Source of the DNA: DASPTT01 sp035623275
GTDB lineage: Bacteria; Actinomycetota; Acidimicrobiia; Acidimicrobiales; UBA8190
Assembly (NCBI GenBank): GCA_035623275.1
Contig: DASPTT010000077.1
Location: forward strand, 1 to 64,000
Reading direction: 5' to 3'
Length of the DNA stretch: 64,000 nucleotides
Below, in pieces: positions 41,605-50,542 of the stretch; within the stretch, counting starts at the first letter, position 1, and each line of letters opens with the position of its first letter. The position numbers and the translations under genes are program-made. The notes beneath the pieces were generated by a model. The model was given only the letters and a program-made list of their open reading frames with translations. It did no database searches and was not told the DNA's origin.

Positions 41605-44340
41605 ATGGCCTTCGTGCTCTTCGACGGGATCTCGCACCAGCTTCCCGACATCGACGCGCAGGAGACGGCCGAGTGGCTCGACTCGTTCGACGCCGTGGTC
41701 GACACCCATGGCCGGCCCCGGGCCCGGTACCTGCTCATGAAGCTCCTCGAGCGGGCCCGGACCAAGCAGGTCGACTTCCCCGCCACGGTCTCGACGCCCT
41801 ACGTCAACACCATCCCCCGTGACCAGGAGCCGTGGTTCCCCGGTGACGAGTACCTCGAGCGCCGGATCCGGGCCTACATCCGGTGGAACGCGGCGGTGAT
41901 GGTCACCCGGGCCAACGCCCGCCACGAGGGGATCGGCGGGCACCTGGCCACCTATGCGAGCTCCGCCGCCCTCTACGAGGTGGGCTTCAACCACTTCTTC
42001 CGGGGCAAGTCCGACGGCGGCTTCGGCGACCAGGTGTTCATCCAGGGCCACGCCTCGCCCGGCATCTACGCCCGAGCCTTCGTCGAGGGCCGGCTCAGCG
42101 AGGAGCAGCTCGACAACTTCCGCCACGAGGTGGGGGGCACGGGCGTCGGCCTGCCGAGCTATCCCCACCCCCGGCTGCTGCCGGAGTTCTGGGAGTACCC
42201 CACCGTGTCCATGGGGCTCGGGCCGTTGTGCGCCATCTACCAGGCGCACGTGAACCGCTACCTGTTGCACCGCGAGCTGGCCGACACGAGCACGAGCCGG
42301 GTGTGGTGCTTCATGGGCGACGGCGAATTCGACGAGGTGGAGTCCACCGGCGCCCTGGGGGTCGCCGGTCGCGAGCACCTCGACCACCTGATCTTCGTGG
42401 TGAACTGCAACCTCCAGCGCCTCGACGGTCCCGTGCGGGGCAACGGCAAGATCATCCAGGAGGCCGAGGCGACGTTCCGGGGAGCGGGCTGGAACGTCGT
42501 CAAGGTCATCTGGGGGTCGAGGTGGGACGAGCTCCTCGCGCGCGACGTCGACGGTGTGCTCCTCGACAAGATGAACACCACACCGGACGGCGAATTCCAG
42601 AAGTACGCCACCGAGTCCGGCGCCTACATCCGCGAGCACTTCTTCGGGCCCGACCCCCGTCTGCGCAAGCTGGTCGAGCACCTCTCGGACGCCGAGCTCC
42701 AGGCGCTGCCCCGCGGCGGGCACGACTACCGCAAGCTCTACGCCGCCTACAAGCTGGCCACCGAGTCGACGGGGGCCCCGACGGCCATCCTGGCCAAGAC
42801 GGTCAAGGGGTGGACGCTCGGGCCCGAGATCGAGGCCCGCAACGCCACCCACCAGATCAAGAAGATGTCAAAGGCGCAGCTGCTGGCGCTGCGCGACCGC
42901 CTCTACCTGCAGGAGGAGATCCCCGAGGAGGCGCTCGACGCCGAGCTCCCGCCCTACTACCGGCCCCCCGAAGGGTCGCCGGCGGTGGCGTACCTCCAGG
43001 CGCGCACGAAGGTCCTGGCCGGACCGGTCCCCACCCGCGTGGTCCGGTCCCGCCCCGCCCCGGACCCCGCCCCCGCGGTGTACGAGGACCTGCGCTCGGG
43101 CTCCGGCGGGCAGGCCGTGTCGACCACCATGGCCTTCACCCGCCTACTGCGGGGGCTCGTGCGCGACCAGGCCATCGGCCCCTACGTGACGCCCATCGTC
43201 CCCGACGAGGCCCGGACCTTCGGGCTCGAGCCGCTGATCGCCGAGACGAAGATCTACGCGCCGGAGGGCCAGCGCTACACACCGGTGGACGCGGACCTCA
43301 TCCTCCGCTACGCCGAGAGCCGCGAGGGCCAGATCCTGCAGGAGGGGATCACCGAGGCGGGAGCCATGGCCTCGTTCATCGCCCTGGCCACGTCGTACGC
43401 CACGTGGGGGCGCCCGATGCTGCCCATCTACCTCTTCTACTCCATGTTCGGGTTCCAGCGGGTCGGCGACCTGGCCTGGCTCCTCGGCGACATCCGCGGG
43501 CGCGGCATCCTGGCCGGCTGCACCGCGGGACGCACCACCCTGCAGGGCGAGGGCCTCCAGCACGACGACGGGCACTCGCCGCTCCTCGCCTCGGTGAACC
43601 CTGCGGCGCGCATCTACGACCCCGCGTTCGCCTACGAGATCGCGGTCATCATGGAGGACGCGGTGCGCGGCGTCCTCGGGCCCGAGCCGCGGGACCAGTT
43701 CTGGTACCTGACGCTGTACAACGAGAACTACGTGATGCCGGCCATGCCGGGGGGCGACGACGTGCGCCACGGGATCCTGCGCGGTATGCACCGCTTCGCC
43801 GAGGCGCCCGCGCTGGAGGCCGATGCGGCCCGAAACGGCAACGAGCGGCAGGCGACGGTCCTGTTCTCCGGGCCCATGTGGCAGTCGGCCATGGAGGCAC
43901 GTGACGTCCTGGCCGCCGACTGGGGAGTGGCGGTCGACGCGTGGTCGGTCACGTCGTACTCGGAGCTGCGTGCCGAGTGCCTGGCCGTCGAGCGCTGGAA
44001 CCGGCTGCATCCCGGTGAGCCCGAGCGGTCGAGCTTCCTGGCGGCGCAGCTCGGCGCATCGGGTGGACCGGTCGTGGCCGTGAGCGACTACCTGCGAGCC
44101 GTGCCCGACCAGGTCGCCCGCTTCATGCCCCGCCCCTACACCGTGCTCGGAACCGACGGCTTCGGCCGCTCCGACACCCGTGGCGCGCTGCGGCGGTTCT
44201 TCGAGGTCGACTGCGCGCACATCGTCGTCGCCGTGCTCGCCACCCTGGCCCGCGAGGGTGACGCCCGGGCCGAAGAGGTCAAGGACGCCATCGCCCGCTA
44301 TGACATCGACCCCACCTCGGCGGACCCATGGGCCGAGTGA
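41605..44340 (+). CDS. aceE: pyruvate dehydrogenase E1 component, homodimeric
   Basis: Protein of 911 residues from ATG 41605, the usual AceE length. The thiamine-diphosphate motif GDGEFDEVES through NCNLQRLDGPVRGN is near 232-275, followed by the transketolase-like pyrimidine-binding part (EGITEAGAMASF near 585) and C-terminal domain. It decarboxylates pyruvate and acetylates the E2 lipoyl domain. No E2 or E3 gene is in the window. The stop overlaps the next start by 13 bp. Confidence 0.95.
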   Translation: MAFVLFDGISHQLPDIDAQETAEWLDSFDAVVDTHGRPRARYLLMKLLERARTKQVDFPATVSTPYVNTIPRDQEPWFPGDEYLERRIRAYIRWNAAVMVTRANARHEGIGGHLATYASSAALYEVGFNHFFRGKSDGGFGDQVFIQGHASPGIYARAFVEGRLSEEQLDNFRHEVGGTGVGLPSYPHPRLLPEFWEYPTVSMGLGPLCAIYQAHVNRYLLHRELADTSTSRVWCFMGDGEFDEVESTGALGVAGREHLDHLIFVVNCNLQRLDGPVRGNGKIIQEAEATFRGAGWNVVKVIWGSRWDELLARDVDGVLLDKMNTTPDGEFQKYATESGAYIREHFFGPDPRLRKLVEHLSDAELQALPRGGHDYRKLYAAYKLATESTGAPTAILAKTVKGWTLGPEIEARNATHQIKKMSKAQLLALRDRLYLQEEIPEEALDAELPPYYRPPEGSPAVAYLQARTKVLAGPVPTRVVRSRPAPDPAPAVYEDLRSGSGGQAVSTTMAFTRLLRGLVRDQAIGPYVTPIVPDEARTFGLEPLIAETKIYAPEGQRYTPVDADLILRYAESREGQILQEGITEAGAMASFIALATSYATWGRPMLPIYLFYSMFGFQRVGDLAWLLGDIRGRGILAGCTAGRTTLQGEGLQHDDGHSPLLASVNPAARIYDPAFAYEIAVIMEDAVRGVLGPEPRDQFWYLTLYNENYVMPAMPGGDDVRHGILRGMHRFAEAPALEADAARNGNERQATVLFSGPMWQSAMEARDVLAADWGVAVDAWSVTSYSELRAECLAVERWNRLHPGEPERSSFLAAQLGASGGPVVAVSDYLRAVPDQVARFMPRPYTVLGTDGFGRSDTRGALRRFFEVDCAHIVVAVLATLAREGDARAEEVKDAIARYDIDPTSADPWAE

Positions 44341-45626
44341 GCGCCCGTCCGGCAGGCCAGAGGCCGCGGGACCTGACGGTCGTGGCGGTGCCCTTCTACT
44401 TCGCCGCCATGGCCCTGGAGCACTGGTGGCTTCGCCGGCGCGCCCGGCGGCTCGGGCCGAGCGCCGGCGACTACGAACGGCGCGACACCATCGCCAGCCT
44501 GTCGATGGGTGTCGGCAGCCTTGTCGCCCCACTGCTGGTCCCCCGCCTCCTGCGGCCCTTGACGCGAGGGCGCGTCGGCAAGGCCGTCCTCGGGATCGTG
44601 GTGGGCGCCGTCGTGGTGACCACGGCGGCCGACGCCGTGGCACGCGCCACCGGGCGCGAGGACGCCGGCCGACGCGGCGTGGACGCAGACGGCACCGGCG
44701 CGCCCCCGGTGGGCGTCACGGGTCCCGTCCCCAGCGGCGGGACGGGTCCCGGTGACGAGACCGACCGGCTCGACGCCAGACGATCGGCCGTGACGCGGGT
44801 CGCCCGGTCGCTGTCGGCCGCCGGCGGCGTCACGGCGGTCGTCGCCGGCGGTGTGCTCGTCACCAGCACGTGGGCGGCCCGCACGGCGCCGAGCCGGCTC
44901 TGGCGCCGGCGCCTCCTCCCGTCGTTGGGCCACGGCCCGCTCGCCATGGCGTTGGCCGTCGCCGGCTGGGACTTCATCTACTACTGGAACCACCGCTTCA
45001 TGCACGAGAGCCGCTACATGTGGGCCATCCACGTCGTGCACCACTCCAGCGAGCGCTACAACCTGTCCACCGCACTTCGCCAACCGGTCGCCGACGCACT
45101 GGGCACCTCCATCCCCTACGGGGCGCTGTGCCTGGTGGGCATCGGCCCGGACCTCGTCGCCACCGCCCGCGGCGTGAACCTCCTGTACCAGTTCTGGATC
45201 CACACCGAGACGATCGCCCGCCTCGGCCCGGCCGAGTCGGCCTTCAACACGCCCTCGCACCACCGGGTGCACCACGGATCGAACCGCCAGTACCTCGACC
45301 GCAACCACGGCAGCATCCTCATCGTGTGGGACCGGCTGTTCGGCACCTTCGAGCCCGAGGACGAGCGGGTCGTCTACGGCCTCACCAAGAACATCGACAC
45401 GTTCAACGTGGTGAGGATCGCCACGCACGAGTACGTCGAGATGCTCCGGGACGTGGCCGCCTCCACTACTTGGCGGGACCGGCTGTCCTTCGTGGTGCGA
45501 GGGCCGGGATGGGCGGGACAGCGCCGGGCCGAACTGACTGCACCTTTGGTGCCCACGGTGATTGCCCCATCTGGATCTTCTAGCGCAGGTGGCCCAGGGG
45601 AGCAGGCACGTAGCGTGGAAAGTTAG
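44328..45626 (+). CDS. fatty acid hydroxylase/sterol desaturase superfamily protein
   Basis: Protein of 432 residues. Membrane segments flank three histidine boxes typical of di-iron hydroxylases: NHRFMH near 222, HVVHHSS near 236 and HRVHHG near 310. An N-terminal membrane part with a disordered loop (about 105-160) precedes them. It oxidises a lipid tail or sterol-like substrate at the membrane. It overlaps aceE by 13 bp, and the IdeR box of the next gene overlaps its stop codon. Confidence 0.88.
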   Translation: MGRVSARPAGQRPRDLTVVAVPFYFAAMALEHWWLRRRARRLGPSAGDYERRDTIASLSMGVGSLVAPLLVPRLLRPLTRGRVGKAVLGIVVGAVVVTTAADAVARATGREDAGRRGVDADGTGAPPVGVTGPVPSGGTGPGDETDRLDARRSAVTRVARSLSAAGGVTAVVAGGVLVTSTWAARTAPSRLWRRRLLPSLGHGPLAMALAVAGWDFIYYWNHRFMHESRYMWAIHVVHHSSERYNLSTALRQPVADALGTSIPYGALCLVGIGPDLVATARGVNLLYQFWIHTETIARLGPAESAFNTPSHHRVHHGSNRQYLDRNHGSILIVWDRLFGTFEPEDERVVYGLTKNIDTFNVVRIATHEYVEMLRDVAASTTWRDRLSFVVRGPGWAGQRRAELTAPLVPTVIAPSGSSSAGGPGEQARSVES

Positions 45627-45641
45627 GTAAGGCTTACCTAA
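45623..45641. promoter_or_regulatory. perfect IdeR/DtxR iron box
   Basis: TTAGGTAAGGCTTACCTAA is a 19-bp perfect palindrome matching the DtxR/IdeR consensus (TTAGGTTAGGCTAACCTAA) at 17 of 19 positions. It lies 10 bp upstream of the efeO start codon and overlaps the upstream gene's stop codon. Iron-bound IdeR should repress efeO-efeB when iron is plentiful. Confidence 0.92.
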
Positions 45642-45650
45642 TATTCGGGG

Positions 45651-46874
45651 ATGGCATCGTCCGAGCCGGCCTCGAAGCCTCGCACCGGTCGCCGTCGGTG
45701 GGCCGTGGCGACGGTGGTGCTGGGGGTCGCCCTGGCCCTTGTCGTTGGGGTCGTGGTCGGGACGACGGGCACGCACAGCGGCTCAGACGTGGTGACGGTC
45801 ACCGACGACCAATGCGGTGGTGACTCGCAGGTCGCCCATCCGGGACGCCAAATCTTCAGCGTCGTGAACGCGTCGCACCACGCGGACGAGGTCATGCTTG
45901 CCGACGCCTCCGGTGGCACCGTCGCCGAAATCGCGGTCATCGGTCCCGGCACCACCGTCGACATGCCGGCCGATCTTGCCAACGGCACCTATACGTTCAA
46001 CTGCTTTTCGGACCTTGGGGTCATGGCCTCAGCGCCCGTCCGGGTGACGGGGGCCACGTCCGGCTCGCCGACCCCGGCCCTGCAGATGGTCACAGTGGAC
46101 ACGCTCGTCGGGCCCAACGACGACTACGAGACATACGCCGCCCAGCAACTGGCCACGCTCGGCGCGGCCGTGACGACCATTCAGCAGGACCTGATGGCGG
46201 ACAATCTCACCGCCGCTCGGAGCGATTGGCTGAGTGCCGAGCTCGATTGGGAGCGAGTCGGCGCCTCCTACGACAGTTTCGGGGCCGAGGGCGAGGCGGT
46301 GGACGGCCTCCCCGACGGACTTCCCGGTGGGGTGGACGACCCCAATTTCATCGGGCTGCACCGCCTCGAATACGGCCTCTGGCACGGACAGAGCGCGAGC
46401 ACCCTGCTCCCCATCACTAAGACCCTTTCAGCCGACATCGCCACTCTGCAGGGCAATCTCGATTCGACCCTGATCGCCGGCGACCCGACCAATCTGCCGA
46501 CGCGGGCGCACGAGATTCTCGAAGACTCGCTGCGGGACCATCTGTCGGGCATCGACGATCTCGGGGCCGGTGCCGCCTACGCGGAGACGGCCGCGGATCT
46601 CCAGGCCACCCGCGTCATCCTCGGCGAACTCGCTCCGCTCATCGCCCCACGGGCGCCAACTCTCGTGGCCACCGCGGACGCCCAGATGGACGCCCTACAA
46701 AGTGCGCTGAGCGCCACTCAGGACAACGGGCAGTGGCAGCCTGCCCAACAGGTCTCCCAAGCCGCCCACGAGCAGGTGAACGCCGCCCTGGGCGCGCTCC
46801 TGGAGACGCTGGCACCGGTTCCCGACCTCCTCCAGGTCCCCGGAATTGCGGCCAGTGGGGGCGGAGACAGCTGA
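45651..46874 (+). CDS. efeO: EfeO-type iron-binding protein (cupredoxin plus M75 domain)
   Basis: Protein of 407 residues from ATG 45651. A basic N-terminus and one hydrophobic segment (about 15-40) export it or anchor it. A cupredoxin-like domain spans about 45-135 (DDQCGG, NASHHADEV, FNCFSDLG). The M75/imelysin domain spans about 145-390 with the GLHRLEYGLW (HxxE) metal motif near 240. EfeO gathers ferrous iron outside the membrane for uptake. Codon choice is slightly less GC-extreme than in neighbours. It overlaps efeB (TGATG). Confidence 0.9.
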   Translation: MASSEPASKPRTGRRRWAVATVVLGVALALVVGVVVGTTGTHSGSDVVTVTDDQCGGDSQVAHPGRQIFSVVNASHHADEVMLADASGGTVAEIAVIGPGTTVDMPADLANGTYTFNCFSDLGVMASAPVRVTGATSGSPTPALQMVTVDTLVGPNDDYETYAAQQLATLGAAVTTIQQDLMADNLTAARSDWLSAELDWERVGASYDSFGAEGEAVDGLPDGLPGGVDDPNFIGLHRLEYGLWHGQSASTLLPITKTLSADIATLQGNLDSTLIAGDPTNLPTRAHEILEDSLRDHLSGIDDLGAGAAYAETAADLQATRVILGELAPLIAPRAPTLVATADAQMDALQSALSATQDNGQWQPAQQVSQAAHEQVNAALGALLETLAPVPDLLQVPGIAASGGGDS

Positions 46875-48115
46875 TGGCCTTCCCACCGATGCACTTCAGT
46901 CGCCGGAGCCTTCTCAAGGGAGCCGTCGTGGGCGCCGCCGGCACGGCGCTCACCGGCGGAGGGATCCTGGGTGCCGCCGACCCCGCCGATGCCGAGGCCG
47001 CACCAACCGGCGTCGGCTCCTACCCCTTCCACGGCACCCATCAGGCCGGGATCCTCACCCCGGCGCCGGCGCAGAAGCAGAGCGCAGCCTGTTTCGCCGC
47101 GTTCGACCTCACTGCCGCCTCGAAGGGGGAGGTGGCCGAGCTCCTGCAGACCATCACGACGAGGAGCCGCTTTCTCGCCACCGGCGGCGGGCCTCCCGAG
47201 CCAGCATTCGACCAGCCCCCTCCCGACAGCGACGTGCTCGGGCCCGTCATCCCGGCCGACGGCCTGACGGTCACCGTGGCGCTCGGCTCCAGCTTCTTCG
47301 ACGGTCGGTTCGGGCTGGCCGACAAGAAGCCCAGGCACCTCACACCGATGCGCGTCTTCCCGGACGACTCCCCCGTACCGGCGTGGCTGCACGGCGATCT
47401 CCTCCTGCAGCTGTGTGCCAACCACCCCGACACCGTGCACCATGCCATCCGGGACGTCGCCAAGCACACCCGCGGGGCGATGCAGCCACGCTGGAAGATC
47501 GAGGGCTACGCCGCCCCGCCGCGTCCGTCGGGAACGGCCCGGAACCTACTCGGGTTCAAGGACGGCACCGCCAATCCCGTCGGCGATCTCGCCGCCCGCC
47601 TGGTCTGGGTGAACGACCCGAGCGAGCCGGCCTGGGCCCAAGGCGGTTCCTATCAGGTCGTGCGCCTGATCCGCATGTTGGTCGAGTTCTGGGACCGGGT
47701 CTCGTTGACCGAACAGGAAGGGATGTTCGGTCGTCGCAAGGACTCAGGGGCCCCGCTTGACGGCAACAGCGAGTTCGACACTCCGAACTACGCCGCCGAC
47801 CCCGAGGGCGAAGTCATCCCCCTCACCGCGCACATCCGGCTGTCGAACCCCCGAACCCCCGCCACGGCCGACCAGCGACTGCTCCGGCGTTCCTACAACT
47901 ACGATCTTGGCCTCGACGCCAACGGCAACATCCAGGCCGGTCACGTCTTCGTCTGCTTCCAGCAAGACGTGCACCGCCAATTCGAGACCGTCCAGACCCG
48001 TCTTATCGGAGAGCCGCTCATCGACTACGTGCAGCCATTTGGCGGTGGCTATTTCTTCGTTGCACCAGGTGTGGTCGACACGCACGACTGGTACGGGCGA
48101 CGACTGTTCCTCTAG
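46874..48115 (+). CDS. efeB: EfeB, Tat-exported DyP-type peroxidase
   Basis: Protein of 413 residues. A twin-arginine signal (SRRSLLKG at 9-16) is followed by the dye-decolorising peroxidase fold with GFKDGTANP at 227-235 (catalytic D230), proximal heme ligand candidate H320 and R338. EfeB oxidises ferrous iron or handles heme outside the membrane as part of EfeUOB. The start overlaps the efeO stop. No efeU permease gene is present in the window. Confidence 0.92.
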   Translation: MAFPPMHFSRRSLLKGAVVGAAGTALTGGGILGAADPADAEAAPTGVGSYPFHGTHQAGILTPAPAQKQSAACFAAFDLTAASKGEVAELLQTITTRSRFLATGGGPPEPAFDQPPPDSDVLGPVIPADGLTVTVALGSSFFDGRFGLADKKPRHLTPMRVFPDDSPVPAWLHGDLLLQLCANHPDTVHHAIRDVAKHTRGAMQPRWKIEGYAAPPRPSGTARNLLGFKDGTANPVGDLAARLVWVNDPSEPAWAQGGSYQVVRLIRMLVEFWDRVSLTEQEGMFGRRKDSGAPLDGNSEFDTPNYAADPEGEVIPLTAHIRLSNPRTPATADQRLLRRSYNYDLGLDANGNIQAGHVFVCFQQDVHRQFETVQTRLIGEPLIDYVQPFGGGYFFVAPGVVDTHDWYGRRLFL

Positions 48116-48140
48116 CAGGGTGCCGGGTAACGTTCCGGGC

Positions 48141-48779
48141 GTGGGCCTGCACCTCTCCCAGAATGCCGAAGCGGACAAGGTCATCAGCGCCAACCCGTTC
48201 GCGCTGCTCATGGGCATGCTCCTCGACCAGCAGGTGATGATCGAGGTCGCCTTCGCGGCCCCGGCGGAGCTCCAGAGGCGCCTGGGCAAGAAGCTCTCCC
48301 CGGCACTGGTCGCATCCATGGACCCCGACGAGCTGGCCGCCGTGTTCGTGCAGCGCCCAGCGCTGCACCGGTACCCGGGATCGATGGCGCGGCGCGTCCA
48401 CGGCACGAGCCGCGTGCTCGTCGAGGAGTACGGCGGGCGGGCGGACAACGTCTGGAAGGGCGTGTCGTCGGGCAAGGAGCTGGTGGGGCGGCTCGAGGCC
48501 CTTCCCGGCTTCGGCGACCAGAAGGCCAGGATCTTCGCCGCGCTGCTGGGCAAGCAGCTGGGCGTGCAGCCCGACGGGTGGCGAGAGGCCTCGACGCCCT
48601 ACGGCGAGCAGGGTTGCTTCCGCTCGGTGGCGGACATCGTCGATACCGAGACGCTCACCCGCGTGCGCGCCTTCAAGCAGGACCTGAAGGCTGCGACCAA
48701 GGCGTCGGCACAGGGCGCCACCGCGGGATCGGCCACGCGGGCCACGCGGGCCACGCGGGCGAAGGCCCGCACGCGGTGA
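48141..48779 (+). CDS. HhH-GPD-type base-excision repair protein
   Basis: Protein of 212 residues from GTG 48141. The N-terminal helices (NPFALLMGMLLDQQV) and the helix-hairpin-helix LEALPGFGDQKARIFAALLGK near 118-138 match the short actinobacterial HhH-GPD family related to endonuclease III. The iron-sulfur cysteines of Nth are missing. The C-terminus is an ATR-repeat basic tail encoded by tandem GCCACGCGG units. It overlaps thiE by the GTGA arrangement. Confidence 0.82.
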   Translation: MGLHLSQNAEADKVISANPFALLMGMLLDQQVMIEVAFAAPAELQRRLGKKLSPALVASMDPDELAAVFVQRPALHRYPGSMARRVHGTSRVLVEEYGGRADNVWKGVSSGKELVGRLEALPGFGDQKARIFAALLGKQLGVQPDGWREASTPYGEQGCFRSVADIVDTETLTRVRAFKQDLKAATKASAQGATAGSATRATRATRAKARTR

Positions 48780-49447
48780 CCTCTGCGGGGGCCGGGGCCT
48801 GGGACCTCGCGCACCGCCGGCTGTACCTGTGCACGCCCGACCGGCCGGACCTCGAGGCGTTCCTCGACGGGTGTCTCTCGGGCGGGGTCGACCTCGTCCA
48901 GCTCCGGGACAAGACCCTGGAAGCAGGTCCCCTGGTGGCCCGGGCCCGGCTGGCGAAGCGGGTGTGCGCCGCCCATGGCGTGCCCTGCATCCTCAACGAC
49001 CGGCCCGACCTCGCGCTCGAGGCCGGCATGGACGGCGTGCACGTCGGGCAGGACGACGCGCCCGCCGGGCTGGCCCGGCGCATCCTCGGGCCCGACGCGC
49101 TCCTCGGCCTGTCCACGCACGCGCCCGCAGAGCTCGACGCGGGGGTCGGGGAGCCCGTGGACTACCTCTCGGCGGGGCCCGTCGTCCCGACACCCACCAA
49201 GCCGGGGCGTGCGGGGACCGGTCTGGACTACGTGACCTACGCCGCGTCCCGCTCGCCCCACCCCGTCTTCGTCACCGGCGGGATCACGCCCGAGACGGTG
49301 CCGGCCGTCGCCCGGGCCGGGGCGCGCCATTTCGTCGTGGTGCGCCACCTCGTCGAGTCCGACGACCCTCGCCGCGCCGCATCGACGTTGCGCGGCGCGA
49401 TCGACGCGGCCCTGGAGGCCGCCGGCACGGAGCAACGGGTGCCGTGA
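48776..49447 (+). CDS. thiE: thiamine-phosphate synthase
   Basis: Protein of 223 residues from a GTG overlapping the previous stop. TIM-barrel motifs LVQLRDK near 40, CILNDRPDLA near 74, GVHVGQDD near 89, LGLSTHAPAEL near 106 and GPVVPTPTKPG near 130 match ThiE, which joins HMP-pyrophosphate and thiazole phosphate. It is clustered with a repair gene and an F420 enzyme rather than other thi genes. The stop overlaps the next GTG. Confidence 0.92.
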   Translation: MTSAGAGAWDLAHRRLYLCTPDRPDLEAFLDGCLSGGVDLVQLRDKTLEAGPLVARARLAKRVCAAHGVPCILNDRPDLALEAGMDGVHVGQDDAPAGLARRILGPDALLGLSTHAPAELDAGVGEPVDYLSAGPVVPTPTKPGRAGTGLDYVTYAASRSPHPVFVTGGITPETVPAVARAGARHFVVVRHLVESDDPRRAASTLRGAIDAALEAAGTEQRVP

Positions 49448-50481
49448 AGGTGGACCTCATGACCCTCGGGGGCCCGCTTCGCTCCGTCCAGCAGCTGGCC
49501 AAGGACGCGGCCGGCGCCGGGTTCGACGGGATCGTGGTCACCGAAGGGGGCCGCAGCGCGTACCTGTCGTGCGCCGCCGCCGCGCTGGCCGCCGACGTGG
49601 ACCTTGCGACGGGGATCGCCGTCGCCTTCCCCCGCAGCCCGATGGTCACGGCGCAGGTGGCGTGGGAGCTGGCCGACGTGACCGGCGGCCGGTTCCGCCT
49701 GGGGCTCGGCACGCAGGTGCGCGCCCACATCGAGCGGCGGTACGACGCCCCGTTCGACCACCCCGGTCCTCGGCTGGCCGAGTACGTCCGGGCGGTCAAG
49801 GCCTGCTTCGCCGCCTTCCGGGGCAAGGCCCCGCTGGCGTTCGAGGGCACCTTCTACCGCCTCTCGCTCCTGCCCCCGCAGTGGTCGCCCGGCCCGATCG
49901 AGGTCGCGGACCCGCCGATCGACGTGGCCGCGGTCAACCCATACATGCTTCGCCTGGCCGGAGCGGTGGCGGACGGCGTGCACGTGCACCCCCTCAACCA
50001 CCCGCGCTACCTCCAGGAGGTCGTCCTCCCCAACCTGCGGGCGGGCGCCGCCGAGGCCGGTCGCGACCGGGACGCGCTCCACGTCACGGTGCCCGTGTTC
50101 ACCGCCCTGGGCGACACCGACGAGGAGCGCGCCGCCTGGCGCGAGCGGGCACGCGCCCAGATCGCCTTCTACGGCTCCACGCCCAACTACGCGTTCGTCT
50201 TCGACCTGCTCGGCGCCGAGGGCACCACGGCGAAGCTGCGTGAACACCAGAAGGCCGGCGACGTCGCCGGCATGGTGGCCGTGATCGGCGACGAGCTGCT
50301 CGACGAGTTCGTGGTCACGGGGTCCTACGAGGACGTGCCGGCCGTGCTTCGGGCACGCTACGGGGCCGTGGCGGACCGTCTCGTGCTCTACTTCGCCGGC
50401 GCCGCCTGGTCGATGGACCCCGCGTCGCTCGAGGCCTGGGGCGCGGTGGCGAGGGCGGTGTCGAAGGGTGCGGCCGGCTGA
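49444..50481 (+). CDS. LLM-class F420-dependent oxidoreductase (TIGR03617 type)
   Basis: Protein of 345 residues from a GTG overlapping the thiE stop. The luciferase-like barrel is shown by GFDGIVVTEGGRS near 27, DLATGIAVAFPRSPMVTAQVAWELAD split around 52-80, GRFRLGLGTQVRAHIERRY near 83 and PIDVAAVNP near 157. This matches the actinobacterial F420-associated TIGR03617 family. Substrate unknown. It is the last gene of a three-gene coupled operon. Confidence 0.88.
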   Translation: MKVDLMTLGGPLRSVQQLAKDAAGAGFDGIVVTEGGRSAYLSCAAAALAADVDLATGIAVAFPRSPMVTAQVAWELADVTGGRFRLGLGTQVRAHIERRYDAPFDHPGPRLAEYVRAVKACFAAFRGKAPLAFEGTFYRLSLLPPQWSPGPIEVADPPIDVAAVNPYMLRLAGAVADGVHVHPLNHPRYLQEVVLPNLRAGAAEAGRDRDALHVTVPVFTALGDTDEERAAWRERARAQIAFYGSTPNYAFVFDLLGAEGTTAKLREHQKAGDVAGMVAVIGDELLDEFVVTGSYEDVPAVLRARYGAVADRLVLYFAGAAWSMDPASLEAWGAVARAVSKGAAG

Positions 50482-50496
50482 GGCCGGTACCGTGAG

Positions 50497-50517
50497 CCGG
50501 GCCCGGAACCGGCCCGG
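50497..50517. terminator. GC-rich hairpin between convergent genes
   Basis: CCGGGCC (50497-50503) and GGCCCGG (50511-50517) enclose a seven-base loop between the LLM gene and the convergent M15 peptidase gene. It probably serves as a terminator for one or both; no T-run is present. Confidence 0.4.
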
Positions 50518-50542
50518 AGCCGGGCCCGAGGTGCGGCGCCGA

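Noticed and set aside
45651..48115. efeOB as a horizontally acquired piece because of slightly lower GC
   Set aside because: The difference is small, the IdeR box is native to actinobacteria and the genes are joined closely to the upstream gene. Evidence is too weak.
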